Positions 58,645 to 64,000 of a stretch of 64,000 nt of DNA are shown piece after piece. The translations under genes and the position numbers were made by a program. Source of the DNA: Elymus sibiricus. Its lineage: Eukaryota > Streptophyta > Magnoliopsida > Poales > Poaceae. Under the pieces are notes generated by a model that made no database searches, was not told the DNA's origin, and saw nothing but the letters and a program-made list of their open reading frames with translations. Each line of letters starts with the position of its first letter. Position 1 is the stretch's first letter. The stretch covers positions 86,259,954-86,323,953 of the forward strand of contig CM077665.1 in the NCBI GenBank assembly GCA_039707655.1, given 5' to 3'.

Positions 58645-58860
58645 CACTAGTAGAAAACAGGGCATTAGTCCCGGTTCGAGAGGGCCTTTAGTCCCGGTTC
58701 TGCAACCGGGACAAAACGATCGGGACTAATGCCCATCACTTTTAGTCCCGGCTGGCTTACAAACCGGGACTAAGGGAGCTCCACGTGGCCGCCGTGGGGC
58801 GCCCAGGCAGGAGGACCTTTAGTCCCGGTTGGTAACACCGACCGGGCCTAAAAGGCAGCC
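58645..58860. repeat. CACTA terminal and subterminal repeats
   Basis: TAGTCCCGGTT or its complement AACCGGGACTA occurs about seven times (near 58,665, 58,690, 58,705, 58,717, 58,742, 58,761 and 58,812, the last ones degenerate). In En/Spm, subterminal repeats of this kind are bound by the element's own DNA-binding protein. Confidence 0.9.
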
Positions 58861-59198
58861 ACGCGTCAGCACCTGCCAGACGCTGGGGTTTTTTTGTTGA
58901 AAGGAGGGGTTTAGGGGTTTTGGAGGGTTTAGGGGTTTCATATTGTGTTTCCCCTTTTCTTTTTGTGTTTACCATTTTTCTTTTATGCTTTTCATTCAAC
59001 TCGACGCTAGCTACTACATATAGCAATGAAGGAACCATTACACAACATCGTGATGATCAATATATAGAGAGAAGTGACCTCTCTTTCTCCGTGCTTGGTC
59101 GAAGAATGCAACAAGTTCTCGTAAATCTATTCGACGCTATTACATATAGTACACGTTCATGCATATATTCAATATAACATCTCTTACGATCCTAATAT

Positions 59199-59358
59199 CT
59201 AATTACCAAAATCGCATTTCATATCCCGATGGCATTCTCCGTCTTTAGGTATGACATGCTCAACAAAGAATCCCACCAATTCCTCTTGAATTGCTCGTAT
59301 GCGATCAGTTGGTAGGAGTTTGTCTCGCTTCCGCCAGATCTAATTTAAAGAACGGGGT

Positions 59359-59417
<59 letters not shown>

Positions 59418-60200
59418 TGAAACTCAACACAATTGATGGTAATAAAATTAAAATATGAATATTGTTTACGTACTTCAAATTGTTCTGGAGATATGCCCCG
59501 CTCAGAGGTCGAGTGGCGAATGAACTCGCAAACGTAGTATGCACATAAATTAGTGCAGGGTGCCTGCCACAAGCACTTTACGAGAATAGAGTTCAATCAA
59601 AATGATAATCAAGCATGATAATGGTACTGAAACTAGAATCAATGAGAGACGATGCGTGGTACTAGCTCGTAGCTAGTACTTACTTTGGGGTGTGAAAATC
59701 GCAGCTCCTTTCTCCAGTCACCCCTAGCCTGGTTGGTGAACTTTTTCCAAACTCTGCACGGCAAAGAAAATGATTACTTGATGTCAAGAAATGAACGAAA
59801 GTTGCCGATATGGTGCCATAATGATTTAACTTACTTCTGAAGCATTTCACTCATGTTCGTCCACTCCTTAGGATCTTTATGTCTTGAGTCCAAGACAAGT
59901 ACTACTCCCTCGTCAGGCCGAATGGCTAGCAGAATAAAGTAGAAACTGCACACACATAACTCATCAATTACACTTAACCTCGAGTAAGCGAAACAGAATG
60001 TGCACGTACAAGACAGTAACACTCACTGAAAGTAGTAAGGAAATAATATTTCCCTTCAGTTTTGTTGTCCAAGTAACGCCCGTAGCAAGTTTTGCTCTGT
60101 TTCACGGGGGCTTTGTTTTAACGTATGTTCATTTATGGTATTTGGGTTAATGAACCCAATGTCATAGATTTGTCGTTTTCTGCAATCGATGATCTTCAAT
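59199..60200 (-). other. Ulp1-like cysteine peptidase region of the CACTA gene
   Basis: Exons 3-7 read LKIIDCRKRQIYDIGF, ILFPYYFHFYFILLAI (spanning a splice junction), GVVLVLDSR, KVWKKFTNQARGDW, then WQAPCTNLCAYYVCEFIR and IWRKRDKLLPTDRIRA. In this family the triad His lies in an F-H-[WF]-[IV]-L-L motif, the Asp in LDS, the Gln before the Cys, and the Cys in LCGYYVC. Here Asp, Gln and Cys are in place, but the His position reads Tyr (FYFILL), with a His two residues upstream. Confidence 0.75.
59360..59414. repeat. (TA)n microsatellite in the last intron of the CACTA gene
   Basis: About 27 AT units between exon 6 (ending 59,474) and exon 7 (starting 59,339). Confidence 0.95.
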
Positions 60201-62787
60201 CTGCATATAATATAGTGTGAGGATAATTATACATGCAATGAACGAGCTGAACTAGAGACTTTACAGAAAAAATACTTATAGACAATAGGAATTGACGATA
60301 GTTTTGTCGAGGTCCTTTTGATTGTATAACTGAAAAAATTCTTGAAATTCAACGAACAACTTTTGGACTCCATTGAAGAAGTGCTCATCTTTAATTCCCA
60401 CAAAGATATTGCCGATCCCGTCCTTGCAGGCTTTCAAGTACCATTCATGCAATTGTCGCATCCTCGTTGGTAGACCCTTGAGCTCCTCACGTCCGACGAG
60501 AGGTTTCCCGTGATCGTATCTTAAGGATGCTACTACCTCGGCCTTTTCAAACTGTACCGAATCGTCTACGTAATCACCAAGAGTGATAGAAAGACCATCG
60601 GCCGCTATCTTTGGATCATTAGCGATATGGGTAAACACCTTTAGTGGGGGGCACGATTGGTTTTCTTGTTCGCCGAGCTGGGGAATTCTTTTCCCACTTC
60701 TTGTACCACTGCTACTTAAGCTTCCTGAGCGCTTCGCTTGATCAAATGTCTTCTGAATACAGCGGTCATAGTTTGATTGCGGCGGAGGCGGTGGTGGTCG
60801 CCTAAGGGCATCCAGAGTTCGCTTCGCTTTTACCGGATCTACTTTCTCCTTTGGAGGCGAACGTTTCGGTGCAAGCTGGCGTCTCACTTCTTCAGCCATG
60901 ATCTTGTTGAGTTCCTCCTCAGTCCTGTCATAGGGTAACTTGGGAGGAGCCTTGAGGCTTGGGCCAGCTCTGAATTTCTTCCCTGTTGTACTGCTGCTAG
61001 TCGCCGGAGCGGCGGCGCCTCTCTTCCGCCATTGCTGAGGCGGCGGAGGAGGCGGAGTCCGCTGACGTGGCGGAGACAGCTGAGGCGGAGGAGGATTCTG
61101 CTGAGGGGCCTCCTCCGTCGGAGTCCGCTGACGCGGCGGAGACGGCTGATGTACCGAAGATGACTCAGGCAGCGGAGATAGCAGAGCTGGACTGTGAGGA
61201 GTCTGCTGAGGGGCCTCCTCCGGCTGAGTCTGCTGAGGGGCCTCCTCCGACTGAGTCTGCTCAGGGGCCTCCTCCGGCTGAGTCTGCTGAGGCGGCGTCC
61301 AGTTTGGAAGCAGGATGTTTTTCTTTCTCCATAGACAGGTAGTCCTTAAGGCCTTTTCAAGAAGAATCTCCGCTTCACCTGTAGGGTACTCAAGCTCCAG
61401 CCCCTCAAATCCGTCCATTATTTCATCCACCCCAACAATAGCAAAGCCAGCTGGAACCGGAGCGAAATGGTAAGTTGCATCAGGTCGAGGAGGTAAGACA
61501 TAGCCGACCGCCACCTTCAAGGTCACGTTATGGCATTTTGCCATTAGCACACAATGTTCATTATCTGTGATACCATCCACGGGGTAGCGAGGAGCCGTGC
61601 TATCAGGCTGAACGAGCTCCGTGGAAGCCACGCTGCTTCTCCGCTGAGATGGTGGGGTAACATCGTGGGTAGTATCCAATGAAGGATCTTCGTGCCGCTG
61701 AGATGGTGGGCCGGTAGCTCGCTGGCTCTCAAGTGCCTCTAGTTTCACTAATCTTTCATTGATCTTCTGCATTTCGCTTGCTTCCTCTTTCTTCTTTCTC
61801 TGTCGGCTTCTATAACCAGTGCTGTTAGGAAACCCATGCACCCACAGAACGGAGCCTGATGTGCCTCGTGTTCGTCCAGGGTGTTCAGGATTCCTGAGGG
61901 CCATTGGCAGCTCGTCCTTCTCTCTGTCGGGATGGAAACTCCCTTCCAGCGCTTTCTTGATTGCTTCCTCAAGCCTTGTGACGGGTGTTTGAAGTTGAGC
62001 TTTCGTCCAAACACACTTCCCTGATTCTGGGTCCAAAGTTCCCCCAACCCCGAAGAACCAAGTCCTTGCCCGATCTTGCCAGTGCAATGTCGCTGGTTGG
62101 ACATTTTTAGCAAGCAGGTCTTTCTCAGCTTTGTCCCACGTAGGCCGGGCTTTGCTGTAGCCACCTGACCCCGTAACATGGTGATACTGCTTCTTTGCAG
62201 CATTTTGCTTATTTATATGTGACCTTTGCTTGGCCTTCTCCGATTTCTTGTAGGCCACAAATGCGGGCCAGTGATCTTTTATCTTCAAGTATTGACCGGT
62301 GAATTCTGGAGTCTCGTCTTTGTCGACAAACTTTCTGTTCAATAGTTTCTTCCAGTTCTTGAATAGTTCTGCCATCTTCTTAAGAGCAAATGCCTTGACC
62401 TTTCGCTGTATAACTGGGTTATTCGGATCCTCCTCTGGCGATAGGCTGAAATTTCTCATCAGCGAGTTCCAAAGATCATCTTTCAGTCTATCGTGGACAT
62501 AAGGAACTTCAGGGTCCTTCTTCTTATTCCATTCTTGGATGCTGATCAGGACGTTGTCCCTAACAATAACTCCGCACTGATGTATAAATTTGTCCTTGGT
62601 CCACTTGGGAGCAATCGGTTGGCCTTCTGGAGAGACTTCTTCGACCGTGAACCTTTCATCCGGGTCCAACCTTTTCTTCGGGCCTCGTCTCCTTATCGAA
62701 GTTTGGCTCGATCTGGAGGGCTAAAAGAAGAAAGAAGCGTTAATATATGTACATACAAAACAATTAATGCATCTAGTCAGCAGAGGC

Positions 62788-62788
<1 letters not shown>

Positions 62789-62851
<63 letters not shown>
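62789..62851. repeat. (TA)n microsatellite in the first intron of the CACTA gene
   Basis: About 31 TA units directly after the exon 1 donor (GAG|GTATATAT), so the donor GT is the first base pair of the repeat. Confidence 0.95.
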
Positions 62852-62854
<3 letters not shown>

Positions 62855-62889
62855 CGTTGGACTTTGAAACAGTTAAGGCTCCCTTCTCC

Positions 62890-62990
62890 ATTCGATCACC
62901 GGAGCCGTCATGATCTCCTTCCTCCTCCATTCCATCACCGGAGCCGTCATGATCTCCTTCCTCCTCCATTGGATCACCGGAGCCGTCATC
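62890..62990 (-). repeat. 39-bp in-frame coding repeat in exon 1
   Basis: GGAGCCGTCAT recurs at 62,901, 62,940 and 62,979, giving a 39-bp period that encodes a 13-residue acidic repeat. Confidence 0.9.
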
Positions 62991-63101
62991 CTCTCTTCTA
63001 TCACCATCGGTGTCGTTGAGAAACGACAAGATATCATCATCACCTCCGTCGCGGATTATATCCCCCAACAACTCTTCTTTTTCTAAGTCTGTGTGATCCA
63101 T

Positions 63102-64000
63102 AGTTTCTGCACATAAAGCATTGACACTTCAAACTAGCTATCACATAAAGCAAAAAATAAGTATATTTGTCACCAAAATACAACACTTTACAGAGTTTCC
63201 TCTATTTAAAAAATAGTTCTCTATTTTCAAAAATCATTCCCTCCATATAGAAACTTGTGGACCCCCCTCATGTCGAAGTTATCGGGGATATGTTGAATTC
63301 CCGAGAGAGTTTGGGGTGATCTAACGCGGCACTACATGATATAGGTGAAGGGGGATAACATCCGAGAATGTTTTCCCGAAGTCTGCATTTTCGGACAGAT
63401 GAAACGGAGGGGGACGGTTCCAGGTTCGCTATGCTAGCTGCTTGTGACAGACGAACGGAGGGCATATTCGGATTCGTCATATTTTTCTGATCGATTTCTA
63501 AAGTTTTACCAATATCCTGATAACTCCTGGAATTCTGCTAAGTCTGAGAATTCCTCAGCTTTAAACATCACTTAGCTGTTTTCCAAAGGCTATAACTATT
63601 GTTCTGTACATCATATGGGTTAGTGCCTTATATCAATATTGATCACTCTCCTGTGATCTACAAGATAGTATCAATTGCATCTCTGCTAGAGTCCATTAGC
63701 TTGCTCAAAACTTTGTTTGAAAAGTGCCACTTGATATTAATTCCAGAAACTGTTATAATTTACAAACTTTGTTAGATGATCGCCATTGATCTATAGTTCT
63801 AATGGAGACACTTCATATAAGTGTTTTATTCTACATATGAACATTTTCTATATACATCAATCCATCCATCTATACATACCTACATATCAACATTTTCTAT
63901 ATATATACATCCATCCATGAACATATGAAAATTCTATGAACATAAAAAATTCATAGATCCATCCATCCATCGATCTTGAGCAGAGTAGATTCTATGAACA
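63102..64000. other. CACTA interior upstream of the TNP1-like gene
   Basis: No coding region is supported. It is AT-rich, with CATCCATCCAT and ATATACAT strings toward the right edge. It is probably the promoter region or the space between the two CACTA genes. Confidence 0.45.

Larger units (their letters stand above)
59199..63101 (-). pseudogene. TNP1-like CACTA gene with C-terminal Ulp1-like peptidase exons
   Basis: Seven exons can be traced on the minus strand: 63,101-62,853; 62,720-about 60,276; 60,200-60,027; 59,945-59,835; 59,753-59,684; 59,575-59,474; 59,339-59,199. Exon 1 starts at ATG 63,101 and encodes an acidic 13-residue repeat (DGSGDxMEEEGDH). Exon 2 is about 810 codons: the plant transposase Ptta/En/Spm region (HINKQNAAKKQYHHVTGSGG, pattern of Pfam Transposase_24), then a middle domain (YPVDGI ... 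VPAGFAIVGVDEI, DUF8039-like), then a Pro/Gln-rich segment with a 9-residue EEAPQQTQ repeat (61,200-61,292), then FQLYNQKDLDKTIV. Exons 3-7 form a C48-type (Ulp1-like) region. Splice phases agree from exon 3 onward. TAA at 60,276-60,278 ends exon 2, and an in-frame TGA lies in exon 3 (around 60,060), so this copy is probably dead; the exon 2/3 junction is uncertain. Confidence 0.82.
58645..64000 (-). mobile_element. CACTA (En/Spm-type) DNA transposon, 3' part, runs off the window
   Basis: Begins CACTAGTAGAAAACAGGG, a typical Triticeae CACTA terminal inverted repeat. It is followed by subterminal repeats of TTTAGTCCCGGTT in both orientations, and then a multi-exon gene on the minus strand of the TNP1-like type that accompanies CACTA transposases. 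The other end and the TNP2/TNPD-type transposase gene are not in the window; they would lie to the right. The 3-bp TSD cannot be checked. Confidence 0.88.

Noticed and set aside
58900..58942. GGTTTAGGGGTTTTGGAGGG, resembling plant telomere repeat TTTAGGG
   Set aside because: Only two imperfect copies with G-length changes, inside the CACTA 3' region; no telomeric array.
61067..61342. Plus-strand frame rich in Ala-Glu-Ser-Pro
   Set aside because: It is the antisense of the Pro/Gln-rich repeat in the TNP1-like gene.
63102..64000. Search for the CACTA transposase (TNP2-like) gene
   Set aside because: No matching coding sequence occurs before the right edge; it would lie outside the window.

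Overview
This is plant nuclear DNA from a grass of the wheat tribe (Triticeae: wheat, barley, rye or Aegilops). The strongest evidence is the set of Copia LTRs that begin TGTTGGAAATATGCCCTAG, the signature of the BARE-1/WIS/Angela group. Large gypsy-like LTRs beginning TGATACGTCTCC and a CACTA end with CACTAGTAGAAAA agree with this. No intact host gene is visible. The only host-gene trace is a broken F-box-like fragment at 20.1-20.6 kb. Almost everything else is transposable elements, many nested inside each other. Family names are from recognition and are tentative; target-site duplications (TSDs), priming sites and motifs were read directly.

Layout: 1-513 is the end of an Angela-type LTR on the minus strand. 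514-2.65 kb is unassigned and ends near a (TA)n tract. About 2.65-9.82 kb is a plus-strand Ty3/gypsy element with one 5' LTR and a long open gag-pol that stops just after the integrase core. 9.82-12.21 kb is unassigned and holds an 81-bp tandem repeat. 12,214-19,755 (T1) is a complete LTR element with a perfect GTAGT TSD, a tRNA-Asp primer site and no pol. The F-box-like remnant at 20,123-20,615 is cut by T3, a minus-strand gypsy-type LTR (20,616-22,288). The rest of T3 reappears at 58,514-58,644.

Between the two parts of T3 lies M (22,289-58,513), a pol-less LTR element with a SIRE/Maximus-like gag and an unusual second coding block. M is itself interrupted three times. A near-intact Angela-type Copia, A (23,447-32,485, minus), lies in its 5' LTR. 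A decayed relative, B (40,244-50,670, plus), lies in its 3' LTR. T2 (51,006-58,195, plus), another tRNA-Asp-primed pol-less element, lies further along the same 3' LTR. B carries a 1,549-bp solo LTR (W, 47,104-48,652) in its RNase H region. From 58,645 to the right edge is the 3' part of a CACTA transposon on the minus strand, with a multi-exon TNP1-like gene whose C-terminal exons encode a Ulp1-like cysteine-peptidase fold.

Inferred order of events: T3, then M into T3, then A, B and T2 into the LTRs of M, then W into B. The autonomous elements (gypsy, A, B) encode copy-and-paste machinery. T1, T2 and M have kept LTRs, primer sites, polypurine tracts and a small or gag-only protein, and presumably relied on proteins supplied in trans. 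A recurring theme is that unrelated element families here carry arrays of short, CG-containing dyad motifs near their promoters.
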